A stretch of 64,000 nt of DNA from UBA4416 sp040389965 (GTDB lineage: Bacteria > Bacteroidota > Bacteroidia > B-17B0 > Aurantibacillaceae): the NCBI GenBank assembly GCA_040389965.1, contig JAZJZF010000028.1, positions 1 to 64,000 on the forward strand, written 5' to 3'. This document shows, one piece after another, positions 1 to 7,206 of the stretch (positions are counted from its first letter, which is position 1; each line of letters begins with the position of its first letter). Made by a program: the position numbers and the translations under genes. The notes below the pieces were generated by a model. The model worked only from the letters and a program-made list of their open reading frames with translations. It was not told the DNA's origin and ran no database searches.

Positions 1-26
1 AATAACTTAACATTAACCACTGATTG

Positions 27-544
27 CTATCTTCCAAACATGCTGTTGTCTTTATCCGTGCGCTCCTGGTCTTCTAGCGGATACTCTTTTCTCAGCGGGA
101 AAATGTCCATTTCATCTACGTTTAAAATACGTTTTAAATTAGGGTGGCCTTTAAATTTCACGCCAAAAAAATCATAGGTTTCGCGCTCCATCCAATTGGC
201 TGCAGGCCACAGATCAGTTGCAGTTGCTACTTCAGGCTTATTAATATCCATAAATGTTTTTAAACGGATACGGAAATTTTTAGGCATATTGTGTAAATGA
301 TACACAACACCTAATTGTTTTTCATCGGCAGTTTGCACGCCGGTAAGATCCGTTAAAAAATGAAAGTTCAGTTCTTCATCTTCTTTCAAAAACTTAAGAA
401 CGTCGTGTATGGCATCTGTTTTAATAGTAAATACAGGGAAATCATATAACAACTCCGAAGACACCATGCTATCCGCAAATTGTCCACTTAATTTTTCATT
501 TACTTTATTTAAATATGGACACCAATCAGGTGTTTCTATAATAC
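27..544 (-). CDS. nuoC: NADH-quinone oxidoreductase subunit C (5' end lost in gap)
   Basis: This is the 30-kDa peripheral-arm subunit of respiratory complex I, which helps couple NADH oxidation to quinone reduction at the inner membrane. The family signature is clear near the C-terminal third: ERETYDFFGVKF followed by GHPNLKRIL, then the acidic tail with PLRKEYPLED. An internal ATG at 467 has been read as the start here, but the frame stays open for 25 more codons up to the N run (IIETPDWCPYLN... leading into the Met), and NuoC proteins are usually longer than 146 residues. The true start is therefore inside or beyond the gap at 545-554. It is the third gene of a nuoA-nuoB-nuoC run; nuoD would be expected just left of the window. 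I am sure of the identity and unsure of the start. Confidence 0.93.
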
Positions 545-554
545 NNNNNNNNNN
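545..554. other. Assembly gap (10 N) between nuoC and nuoB
   Basis: Ten Ns separate the 5' part of nuoC from the stop of nuoB. Ten is probably a placeholder length. The missing bases must contain the nuoC start codon and the short nuoB-nuoC spacer. Confidence 0.95.
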
Positions 555-560
555 TTAATT

Positions 561-1124
561 TTATTCTATTCCGTAAGAGTTTAATAATTTTTTGTACTCA
601 GGAGAATTACGTCTTCTGAATGATTCGTTTGCTGCCAGCTCCTGTATTTTCATAACCCCTTCCAGGATCTGTTCAGGACGTGGAGGACAACCCGGAACAT
701 ACACATCAACCGGAATAATCTTATCAATTCCCTGTAAAACAGAGTATGTATCAAAAATACCCCCGCTGCTTGCACAGGCTCCTACCGATAATACCCAACG
801 CGGCTCAGCCATTTGCTCGTATACCTGACGTAAAGTAGGCCCCATTTTTTTAGCAATGGTTCCCATCACCATAAGCATATCTGCCTGACGTGGCGAGAAG
901 CTTAAACGTTCAGAACCAAAACGTCCTAAATCATAATGCGATGCCATTGTTGCCATGAATTCGATTCCACAGCAAGAAGTAGCAAAGGGTAAAGGCCATA
1001 AAGAGTTTTTACGAGCCAATCCTATCATATCTTCTGCTTTACCTGCAAAAAAGCCAGGCCCTTCAAGTCCTTCAGGGCTTTTTGCCATTTCAAGCTTTGT
1101 GCGTTTTATAATTTCTTTTGCCAT
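561..1124 (-). CDS. nuoB: NADH-quinone oxidoreductase subunit B
   Basis: NuoB carries iron-sulfur cluster N2, the last electron carrier before quinone in complex I. The four expected ligand cysteines are present: the adjacent pair C51-C52 in the TSCCGIEFMA motif, C117 in SVGACASSGG, and C146 in VPGCPPRPEQ. The length of 187 residues is normal for the family. The start MAKEII is the only reasonable one and lies 69 bases after the nuoA stop. The spacer 1125-1193 contains a 14-base palindrome, AGTTATTAATAACT, of unknown role. It belongs to the nuoABC transcription unit. Confidence 0.97.
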   Translation of the reverse strand: MAKEIIKRTKLEMAKSPEGLEGPGFFAGKAEDMIGLARKNSLWPLPFATSCCGIEFMATMASHYDLGRFGSERLSFSPRQADMLMVMGTIAKKMGPTLRQVYEQMAEPRWVLSVGACASSGGIFDTYSVLQGIDKIIPVDVYVPGCPPRPEQILEGVMKIQELAANESFRRRNSPEYKKLLNSYGIE

Positions 1125-1193
1125 CTTTATTTAGTTTTTAATTCTTAGTGTTTAGTTATTAATAACTCAAAATTTAGCACTAAGCACTGATAA

Positions 1194-1568
1194 TTATTCT
1201 TCCCATTTCAATGCTTTTTTCGAAAGCATGTAGTAAAAACCAACTAATAATAAAATAATGAATGTAAATACCTCTACTACCCCAAACATCCCAAGCTCTT
1301 TGAAGTTTACTGCCCATGGATACATGAAAATAACTTCGATATCGAATAAAACGAATATAATAGCCACTAAAAAGTATTTAATAGCAAAAGGCATACGGGC
1401 GTTTCCTTCCGATTCGATGCCACACTCAAAAGAATCGAGCTTAATTTTTGTTTTGCGTTTTGGCCCCAACCAATGCGATAAAACCATGGTTGTGACTACA
1501 AATCCAAGGGCTACAAGAAACATTAAAAGAATGGGTAAATAATCTAACGGGGATGAAGCTGTGTTCAT
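1194..1568 (-). CDS. nuoA: NADH-quinone oxidoreductase subunit A
   Basis: Small membrane subunit of complex I that helps form the quinone-binding junction between the arms. Three transmembrane segments are visible, at about residues 9-30, 64-88 and 93-114. The conserved loop between the first two contains FECGIESEGNARMPF, and the second helix contains the acidic FDIEVIF motif. At 124 residues it has the usual length. It is the first gene of the visible nuo operon. Its 5' region and first codons have a decayed copy about 290 bases upstream (1815-1931), evidence of a past tandem duplication. Confidence 0.96.
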   Translation of the reverse strand: MNTASSPLDYLPILLMFLVALGFVVTTMVLSHWLGPKRKTKIKLDSFECGIESEGNARMPFAIKYFLVAIIFVLFDIEVIFMYPWAVNFKELGMFGVVEVFTFIILLLVGFYYMLSKKALKWEE

Positions 1569-1570
1569 AT

Positions 1571-1640
1571 TTTCTAACTTAATTACTGATTGTAAGGTTA
1601 ACGATTTTTAGGTAAATCATCAAATAATCAGTCTATTTTT
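1571..1640. repeat. Direct repeat copy 1 (nuoA 5' leader)
   Basis: The bases immediately upstream of nuoA match 1863-1931 over about 70 bases, with one single-base gap and roughly 80% identity. The best core reads TCAAATAATCAGTCT in both copies. Together with the second repeated block (1711-1767 and 3075-3129) it marks a tandem duplication. The core contains a TTATTTG-like string on the minus strand that could be part of a promoter. Confidence 0.75.
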
Positions 1641-1710
1641 CGGTATTTAGAATCGTTACAAATAAAGGCTTGAAAGGCTAATTTTAAGGCGATTCGTTAG
1701 GATATGTTTA

Positions 1711-1767
1711 AAAAAATTTGACCATTTCTTTACAACAAAAAAGCGACCCAAACAGAATCGCTTTTTT
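1711..1767. repeat. Direct repeat copy 1 of the terminator block
   Basis: About 39 bases starting AAAAAATTTGACCATTTC are identical to the block ahead of the yidC end at 3075-3113, and each copy then ends in a hairpin with the same outer stem. This copy has no intact gene beside it. It is the left half of the duplication scar. Confidence 0.8.
1737..1767. terminator. Hairpin terminator, orphan copy
   Basis: A perfect stem AAAAAAGCGA / TCGCTTTTTT with an 11-base loop and T runs on both strands. It can act in either direction. No gene ends directly before it; it looks like a leftover copy of the yidC terminator at 3099-3127. Confidence 0.6.
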
Positions 1768-1861
1768 GCTAAAATAATGTTTGGCTTATTTTCATTTTTT
1801 GGAGGCTGTGGTTTTATTAAAGAATGGATAATAATCTAATAGGGATCAAACAGAGTCATAT
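1768..1861 (-). pseudogene. Decayed junction of yidC 3' end and nuoA 5' end
   Basis: After the orphan terminator, 1777-1805 resembles the last codons of yidC on the plus strand (shared TTTTTTGGAGG and flanking T-rich bases, compare 3135-3165). It runs straight into 1815-1861, which resembles the first codons of nuoA (compare 1529-1570, for example AATGGATAATAATCTAATAGGGAT against AATGGGTAAATAATCTAACGGGGAT, given here in short form). This is the order expected at the junction of a tandem duplication of a nuoA-to-yidC unit. Similarity was judged by eye. Confidence 0.5.
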
Positions 1862-1862
1862 T

Positions 1863-1931
1863 TTTCTAAATAATTATTGATTTTGCAGATAGCATGATTT
1901 TTAGGTAATCGTCAAATAATCAGTCTGTTTT
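1863..1931. repeat. Direct repeat copy 2 (nuoA leader copy)
   Basis: Second copy of the nuoA leader described at 1571-1640. It follows the decayed nuoA start and precedes the lipoprotein gene at 1985-2983. The rest of the 1569-1984 spacer holds only these repeats, the orphan terminator and the decayed junction. Confidence 0.75.
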
Positions 1932-1984
1932 TTAAGGATTCAATTGCTCTAAATGCAATTCCCTATTCAATAAAGTTGTTTAAA

Positions 1985-2983
1985 TTACCGGTCGATGACC
2001 TTAATTATCTCATTTTTTACAACAATACTATTAAACTTTATTTCTAAAAAATAAGTATCAGGCGGTAGGTGATTTAAATTGAGCAACCGTTTATCAGTAA
2101 CCGGGGCATCAACTATTTTTGTTCCTAAATAATTAGTAATCGTTAAATTATAAGTCAATCCATTGCCGGATTCAAATGTAATACTGCTATTATCAGGATG
2201 GTACATTAGCATGATATTGTGCGACTGAACATGTCTACTGACGCCAGGTACCGTTACGACTGAATCATTTTTGTACTTAAGTAAATCTCTTGTAAAACGC
2301 TGTAATAATGGTTCAAAAATTTTATAGGTTTCATCAACGTTAATTGTAGTACCCGTTTTTTTATTCAGCTGCCCCGTACTATTACTTTTACCCGTAGATA
2401 AATCGCAACCATTTGTACATGGAGTGTAGTAATAGATGAAGTGTCCTACGGTTTCACCCGTTAATACATGAATGATTTTAAATTCTAATTTTTGCCCGAT
2501 AAAGCATTGTTTTTTTAATAGTTTAATCTCTTTTCTAGATAGATCTTTATTAATGTCGGTTTTGTTTGCATAATATTTGAACGCTTCAAAGCCAACAAAT
2601 TCAATCAGCAGATCATCAATGAATTTTTTTGGGGCATATGAATGGTCTGTAATCAGTTTATCAGAACCATATAGTGCAGAATTTAACTTTGTACCATCAA
2701 CGACGATATTGTTTTTTTCAAGACTACTCGTAATGGCAGCGTACAAATAATTTGTATAGTAATTTCCTTCTTTTAAATTTTGGTTTTCGGGATGTATTTT
2801 TGGCGAAAAAATCATAGAACAATATGGCCGATTTTTTAAACATTGTTCAAGGGAAGGCTTTATATCAACCACATCAGGTTTCTGTTTTATCATTATCGTA
2901 GTATCACCCGAATATCCTTTTTTGAGGGAGTTACAAGAAACGAGAGTCCATAAAATACATATGCACAAATATTTAACTTTCAT
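1985..2983 (-). CDS. Lipoprotein of unknown function with sorting-domain-like tail
   Basis: I do not recognise the family. The first 17 residues form a lipoprotein signal ending in the lipobox LVSC, so the protein is probably anchored to the envelope through Cys17. The central part (about 30-270) is soluble and has no motif I can name. The last 55 residues (LTITNYLGTK ... LNHLPPDTYFLEIK ... KNEIIKVIDR) resemble the C-terminal type A sorting domain of T9SS cargo, which normally goes with a Sec signal peptide rather than a lipobox. The gene stands alone on the minus strand inside a tandem-duplication scar between yidC and nuoA, so an ancestral second copy may have been lost. Function is unknown. 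Confidence 0.75.
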   Translation of the reverse strand: MKVKYLCICILWTLVSCNSLKKGYSGDTTIMIKQKPDVVDIKPSLEQCLKNRPYCSMIFSPKIHPENQNLKEGNYYTNYLYAAITSSLEKNNIVVDGTKLNSALYGSDKLITDHSYAPKKFIDDLLIEFVGFEAFKYYANKTDINKDLSRKEIKLLKKQCFIGQKLEFKIIHVLTGETVGHFIYYYTPCTNGCDLSTGKSNSTGQLNKKTGTTINVDETYKIFEPLLQRFTRDLLKYKNDSVVTVPGVSRHVQSHNIMLMYHPDNSSITFESGNGLTYNLTITNYLGTKIVDAPVTDKRLLNLNHLPPDTYFLEIKFNSIVVKNEIIKVIDR

Positions 2984-3098
2984 TTAAATAGTATGATCAT
3001 CCTGAAAGTTAAAGATAATAATTGTTTGTTTAAAACAGATTTATCTTAATTTCTTAAGGATCTCAAATTCAAAAAAAATTTGACCATTTCTTTACAAC

Positions 3099-3127
3099 AA
3101 AAAAGCGACCCGAATGAGTCGCTTTTT
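3099..3127 (-). terminator. Terminator after yidC
   Basis: Stem AAAAAAGCGAC / GTCGCTTTTTT with a 7-base loop, ten bases beyond the yidC stop, with a T run on the minus strand. It can also serve the opposite direction. Confidence 0.75.
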
Positions 3128-3136
3128 TTATTTAAA

Positions 3137-5044
3137 TTATTTCTTTTTTGGAGGTAATTGTTGTCTTTGTTTCGACATTTCTTCCAGTCTTGATTGAAAG
3201 GCCGATTTTTTTTCCGGCTTCTTCATATTGGCCAGTAATTTTTCTCTGATCTTACCATCGTCAATAACTTTGCGCATTAACCAGGTTTGTAAAAAAGTAA
3301 TAACGTTAGCCAGGAAGTAATACCAACTTAAACCTGCGCTGTAGCTATTCATTACGGCTAAGAAAATAACCGGCATTAAATACATCATGTATTTCATACC
3401 CGGCATTTGTGTTTGCTGGGGCTGTAATAAAGCGCTGTTCATCCATGTATAAATAATGGTTGACACAAACATTAAGATGGCAAATAAACTCACGTGATCG
3501 CCATAACCCCATACCTGGAATCCGAAATTATAAACCGAATCATAAGTAGAAAGATCATCCGTCCATAAAAATCCTTTTTGTCTCAACTCAATAGATGCCG
3601 GGATAAAGGCAAATAACGCAATCAGGATAGGGAACTGTAACAACATTGGCAAACATCCTGAAAGTGGGTTAGCACCGGCTCTTCGGTAGAGGGACATGGT
3701 TTCCTGTTGTTTTTTCATTGGATCAGGATCTTTCTCGTACTTGGCATTGATCTCATCGATCTCCGGTTTTAAAACACGCATTTTTGCCCCACTCATATAG
3801 GTTTTATAAGCTATTGGGAATAAAATGGTTTTTAAGATCAGTGTTAATATTAAAATAATTAACCCGCTGTTTAAAGACGATAAACCATTGAATAAAGGAA
3901 TAACCATCCACTTATTAATATAACTAAATACGCTCCACCCTGTCGGGATTAACTTTTGTAAATCGTAATCGTAGTTTTTAAGTGTTTTATATTGGGTTGG
4001 CCCAAAATAAAATTCCATATTAAATGTTTCTGAACCGTTATGCTTATATGGAATACTTAATTCACTGGTAATTGTTTTTACAATATCTGTAGAAGCAGGA
4101 TTTTCGGAGGTTTTAACGAAACTTCCTTCTTTAAGGAAATGATCTTTTTTGGCAATTAAAGTAGAGTTAAAGAAATGTTGTTTAAACGAAACCCATTTAA
4201 TATTTGATTCGGTAAATACTTTCTCGTCGTTTTTGCGGGCATTGATATAATCTACTCCTCCTTTTTCTTCATTATAATAAACAGTTGCCGCTTCACGTTC
4301 TTTAGAAATGTGTTTTTCCTGAGTTGGCATAGCCTGCGACCAGTGCAGGGTTACATGATTTGTTTTTGCAGGAATGATGTTCTGCATTCCAACAAAGTTC
4401 ACATCATACTCTAATATATAATCCTTAGGTTTTAAAGTATATACATACTCAATGTAACTTTCAGGTTTTGATGTCTGCAATTTTAAACTGATTGATTTAG
4501 TACCATCTGCTTTGGTAGTAACAGCAGATGCATTTGTAACAAAATAAAAACTATCTGTTACAAATTTCATGTTAGTGTATGCATCAAATTGCAGATACTG
4601 TGTTGTTGAATCTTTGTCAAATAAAATCAACGGTTCTTTTTTTCCGTAGCGTTTGTATTCTTTTAACTCTACTTTTTCAACTTTACCACCCTTGTTAGAA
4701 ATGTAAACTTTAATGTTTTCGTTTTCAAGGGTCAGTGTTTCCTGCTTACCTATGGCAGCCATGCTAAAGTCTTTATACTGTTCATTAAACATTAATTTGT
4801 TTAATGAATCTGTCGATATAGCATTTCCGGCGTTTACTGTTGTGTCTTTGGCTGTCACTACGGTTTTTGTAACCGCTGCCAGTTTTGCCTGTTCTTTTAA
4901 CTGCTGTTCTTTTGTAGCTAACTCAACCGAATCTTTAATTTGTTTGTTTCTGGCAGTTTGTTCTTTGCTGGGGCCATTCAATGCAAGCCAACCAACTAAT
5001 ATAACTGCTATAAGGCCTAAACCTAAGAGGGATTTCTTATCCAT
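3137..5044 (-). CDS. yidC: Membrane protein insertase YidC
   Basis: YidC inserts and folds proteins in the inner membrane, alone or with SecYEG. The order is typical of the Gram-negative form: an N-terminal membrane anchor (about residues 6-24), a charged linker, a large periplasmic P1 domain (about 90-370), then the conserved five-helix insertase domain starting near GWSVFSYINKW, with ILKTILFPIAYKTYMSGAKM and the cytoplasmic loop KYEKDPDPMKKQQE. The basic tail ends KKPEKKS ... LPPKKK, suited to ribosome contact. The length of 635 residues fits Bacteroidota homologues. It lies 92 bases downstream of the HIT gene and has its own candidate promoter in that gap. Strong terminator follows. Confidence 0.97.
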   Translation of the reverse strand: MDKKSLLGLGLIAVILVGWLALNGPSKEQTARNKQIKDSVELATKEQQLKEQAKLAAVTKTVVTAKDTTVNAGNAISTDSLNKLMFNEQYKDFSMAAIGKQETLTLENENIKVYISNKGGKVEKVELKEYKRYGKKEPLILFDKDSTTQYLQFDAYTNMKFVTDSFYFVTNASAVTTKADGTKSISLKLQTSKPESYIEYVYTLKPKDYILEYDVNFVGMQNIIPAKTNHVTLHWSQAMPTQEKHISKEREAATVYYNEEKGGVDYINARKNDEKVFTESNIKWVSFKQHFFNSTLIAKKDHFLKEGSFVKTSENPASTDIVKTITSELSIPYKHNGSETFNMEFYFGPTQYKTLKNYDYDLQKLIPTGWSVFSYINKWMVIPLFNGLSSLNSGLIILILTLILKTILFPIAYKTYMSGAKMRVLKPEIDEINAKYEKDPDPMKKQQETMSLYRRAGANPLSGCLPMLLQFPILIALFAFIPASIELRQKGFLWTDDLSTYDSVYNFGFQVWGYGDHVSLFAILMFVSTIIYTWMNSALLQPQQTQMPGMKYMMYLMPVIFLAVMNSYSAGLSWYYFLANVITFLQTWLMRKVIDDGKIREKLLANMKKPEKKSAFQSRLEEMSKQRQQLPPKKK

Positions 5045-5067
5045 TTTTGGAAGTAAATTTTAGGCTG

Positions 5068-5103
5068 CAAATATAAGAGATTTTATTAACGGGAATTCGT
5101 CAA
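5068..5103 (-). promoter_or_regulatory. Candidate yidC promoter
   Basis: On the minus strand TATATTTG (5068-5075) fits the Bacteroidota -7 box TAnnTTTG, with TTG 25 bases upstream (5101-5103). The spacing is a little long; the -7 box is exact. Confidence 0.45.
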
Positions 5104-5135
5104 AAAATGATAATAAATGCCGGAATCGGTAAACC

Positions 5136-5531
5136 TTAGGAAAGGGCGGTACGAATGGTGGAAGCAATAGTGCCAAATTCTTCAGAACTTAATTTCAATT
5201 TTTCATTTTTGAAATTCATGTCGTTTTCAGAATTAATAGGTATTAAATGGATGTGTGCATGCGGCACTTCAAGGCCAATCACACACATTCCCACCCTATT
5301 GCAGGGAATGGCTTTTTTAATGGCCAGTGCAATCTGTTTGGCAAAATCCATTAATCCGGTATAGGTCTCATCATCCAGATCGAAAATATAATCTACTTCT
5401 TTTTTAGGAATAACAAGCGTATGTCCCTTTTTTAGAGGGGAAATGTCCAAAAAAGCCAAATAATGATCGTTTTCGGCAACTTTATAGCTGGGAATGTCCC
5501 CGGCAACTATTTTTGAAAAAATGCCCGGCAT
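5136..5531 (-). CDS. HIT family protein (histidine triad hydrolase/transferase)
   Basis: HIT proteins cleave nucleoside phosphoramidates and related nucleotide conjugates in the cytoplasm. The histidine triad VPHAHIHLIP is present with H91, H93 and H95 (HxHxH), and the N-terminal part has the usual nucleotide-pocket strands (IFSKIVAGDIPSYKV, FLDISPLKKGHTLVIPK). At 131 residues it is a standard HINT-like single-domain protein. It starts five bases after the greA stop, so the two are very likely co-transcribed. The exact substrate cannot be told from sequence. Confidence 0.93.
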   Translation of the reverse strand: MPGIFSKIVAGDIPSYKVAENDHYLAFLDISPLKKGHTLVIPKKEVDYIFDLDDETYTGLMDFAKQIALAIKKAIPCNRVGMCVIGLEVPHAHIHLIPINSENDMNFKNEKLKLSSEEFGTIASTIRTALS

Positions 5532-5536
5532 TGTAT

Positions 5537-6010
5537 TTAAATGCTGATTTCCATGATTTGAAACGGAATAACACCTGCAGGAACAGTAACATCTACCTTA
5601 TCTCCTACTTTTTTGCCAACCAGGCCTTTGCCTATGGGCGAATCAATAGAAATTTTTCCCGCTTTAAGATCCGCTTCGTTTTCAGCAACGATCGTATACT
5701 TCATTTCGGCATTATTTTTAAGGTTTTTAATTTTAACGGTGGTTAAAATACTTACCTTATTTATATCCAGCTGGGCGCTATCTACAATACGTGCATTGGC
5801 TACAATTTCTTCCAATTTAGAGATTTTGATCTCTAACAGACCCTGAGCATCTTTTGCAGCATCATACTCCGCATTTTCAGATAAATCGCCTTTATCGCGT
5901 GCTTCTGCTATCTGCCTGATTACACTTTTGCGTTCAACGGTTCTCAGTTCGTGCAATTCATCTTTCAGTTTTTTTAACCCTTCTTCGGTATAATATGCAA
6001 TTGTTGCCAT
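5537..6010 (-). CDS. greA: Transcription elongation factor GreA
   Basis: GreA binds stalled RNA polymerase through the secondary channel and stimulates cleavage of backtracked RNA. The N-terminal coiled coil (YYTEEGLKKLKDELHEL ... GDLSENAEYDAAKDAQ) carries the acidic tip, and the C-terminal FKBP-like domain ends in GKKVGDKVDV. I start at MATIAYYTEEG (157 residues), the family start; an 18-residue upstream extension in the same frame would run into the terminator hairpin and is not likely to be translated. First gene of a greA-HIT pair. A TATATTTG box at 6079-6086 could drive it, which would put the hairpin at 6039-6057 in its leader. Confidence 0.95.
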   Translation of the reverse strand: MATIAYYTEEGLKKLKDELHELRTVERKSVIRQIAEARDKGDLSENAEYDAAKDAQGLLEIKISKLEEIVANARIVDSAQLDINKVSILTTVKIKNLKNNAEMKYTIVAENEADLKAGKISIDSPIGKGLVGKKVGDKVDVTVPAGVIPFQIMEISI

Positions 6011-6027
6011 GCTACGTGTTTTTATTA

Positions 6028-6060
6028 AAATAAAAGAATCCCGAACATAATTCGGGACTC
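6028..6060 (-). terminator. Terminator after the surface operon
   Basis: Stem TCCCGAA / TTCGGGA with a 5-base loop, followed on the minus strand by TTCTTTTATTTT. It lies 30 bases after the PorV-like stop and before greA. Confidence 0.7.
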
Positions 6061-6090
6061 TCAAAATTTGTCATTAAACAAATATAGTAA

Positions 6091-7179
6091 TTATAAATTA
6101 ATTCTCGCTCCGAAAGAGTGGACACCACCAAACGGGTTTGTAAAACGGTAAGAGTAATCGATACCAAAAGTTGATTTCTTTTCTCCGAAAGGAATTTCAA
6201 CGGTTGCACCACAAGTTGGGCCTGTAAAAGCAGTTGTACGGTTTCCTTCGCCTTTAAAAATACCTTTCTCCATCGTTAAACCACCACGAACCATTAACAT
6301 ATCTTTCCAACCATACTCAACACCTACTAAGAAATTATCTTTAGTAAAGGAGTTAGATGTAAAGTTACCGGCTACAGTAACACGGTGTGTTTTTAATCTT
6401 CCTGTTGTATCTTTCAATAAATAAAAATCATAAGCACCACCAATGTTCAATAACGCAGGCAAATCAAAAGCTGCTGATTTATTGTTTTGTGTAATCAGGT
6501 AGCTATCACCATAGGCATTGGTAACAGTACTTTGCACTGATAATCCATCGCCTTTGTATTGCATTTTAGGACCAACATTTTTTAAGCCTACACCTAAGTG
6601 AATTTGGTCATATTTACCTGTATGGTATTGGATCCCTGCATCTAAAGCTACACCCTGAGCCTTAACGTTATCAATACCTTCAGTGATAACTCTCATAGTG
6701 ATACCACCATAAATGTTATCAGAAAAACCTTTGGCATAAGATAATGCGATATTTGTAAAACGCGGAGTAAATGTTCCTAAACCACCTTCCGGTTGATCTT
6801 CGGTAGTTCTTTCGATTTTACCGGCATTGATAGAGGTAATACCTACACCAATAGCACCTGTTTCGCCCACTTTTTGTGAAAAACCAAAAGCATTGATGTT
6901 AATACCTGAGCCACCTAACCAAGAGGTGCGCATAAACATTAGCTCTGTTTTTTTGGTAAATGCCAAACCTGCTACGTTGGTAAATTGCGATTCCAAACCA
7001 CGACAACGTGCTGTGTTAGAATTAGCCCAACCTGCAGAACGTGCATATGGATTAATTAACAACTGTGTTGCACCTGCTTGTCCGGCTCTTTCAGGGTTAC
7101 CAGCGTTAGCTATTGTACTTAGTGCAATAAAACCGCCTGTTAGTGCAAGACTTAATGATATATTTAAAAATGACTTCAT
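6091..7179 (-). CDS. PorV/PorQ-family outer-membrane barrel protein
   Basis: A FadL-like outer-membrane beta-barrel of the PorV/PorQ family, some members of which carry T9SS cargo at the cell surface. There is a Sec signal peptide (residues 1-26, ending IANA). The mature start AGQAGATQLLINPYARSAGWANSN matches the family opening, followed by alternating strands such as TKKTELMFMRTSWL and FGIDYSYRF near the end. It closes with GGVHSFGARINL, a typical barrel terminus. It is the last gene of an operon with a TonB-dependent receptor and a 1438-residue exported protein, 27 bases after the latter, which suggests that the three form one surface machine. Whether this copy serves T9SS or only its neighbours is inference. 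Confidence 0.85.
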   Translation of the reverse strand: MKSFLNISLSLALTGGFIALSTIANAGNPERAGQAGATQLLINPYARSAGWANSNTARCRGLESQFTNVAGLAFTKKTELMFMRTSWLGGSGININAFGFSQKVGETGAIGVGITSINAGKIERTTEDQPEGGLGTFTPRFTNIALSYAKGFSDNIYGGITMRVITEGIDNVKAQGVALDAGIQYHTGKYDQIHLGVGLKNVGPKMQYKGDGLSVQSTVTNAYGDSYLITQNNKSAAFDLPALLNIGGAYDFYLLKDTTGRLKTHRVTVAGNFTSNSFTKDNFLVGVEYGWKDMLMVRGGLTMEKGIFKGEGNRTTAFTGPTCGATVEIPFGEKKSTFGIDYSYRFTNPFGGVHSFGARINL

Positions 7180-7206
7180 GCTGTATTTTTTAATGCGATT
7201 ATATGA

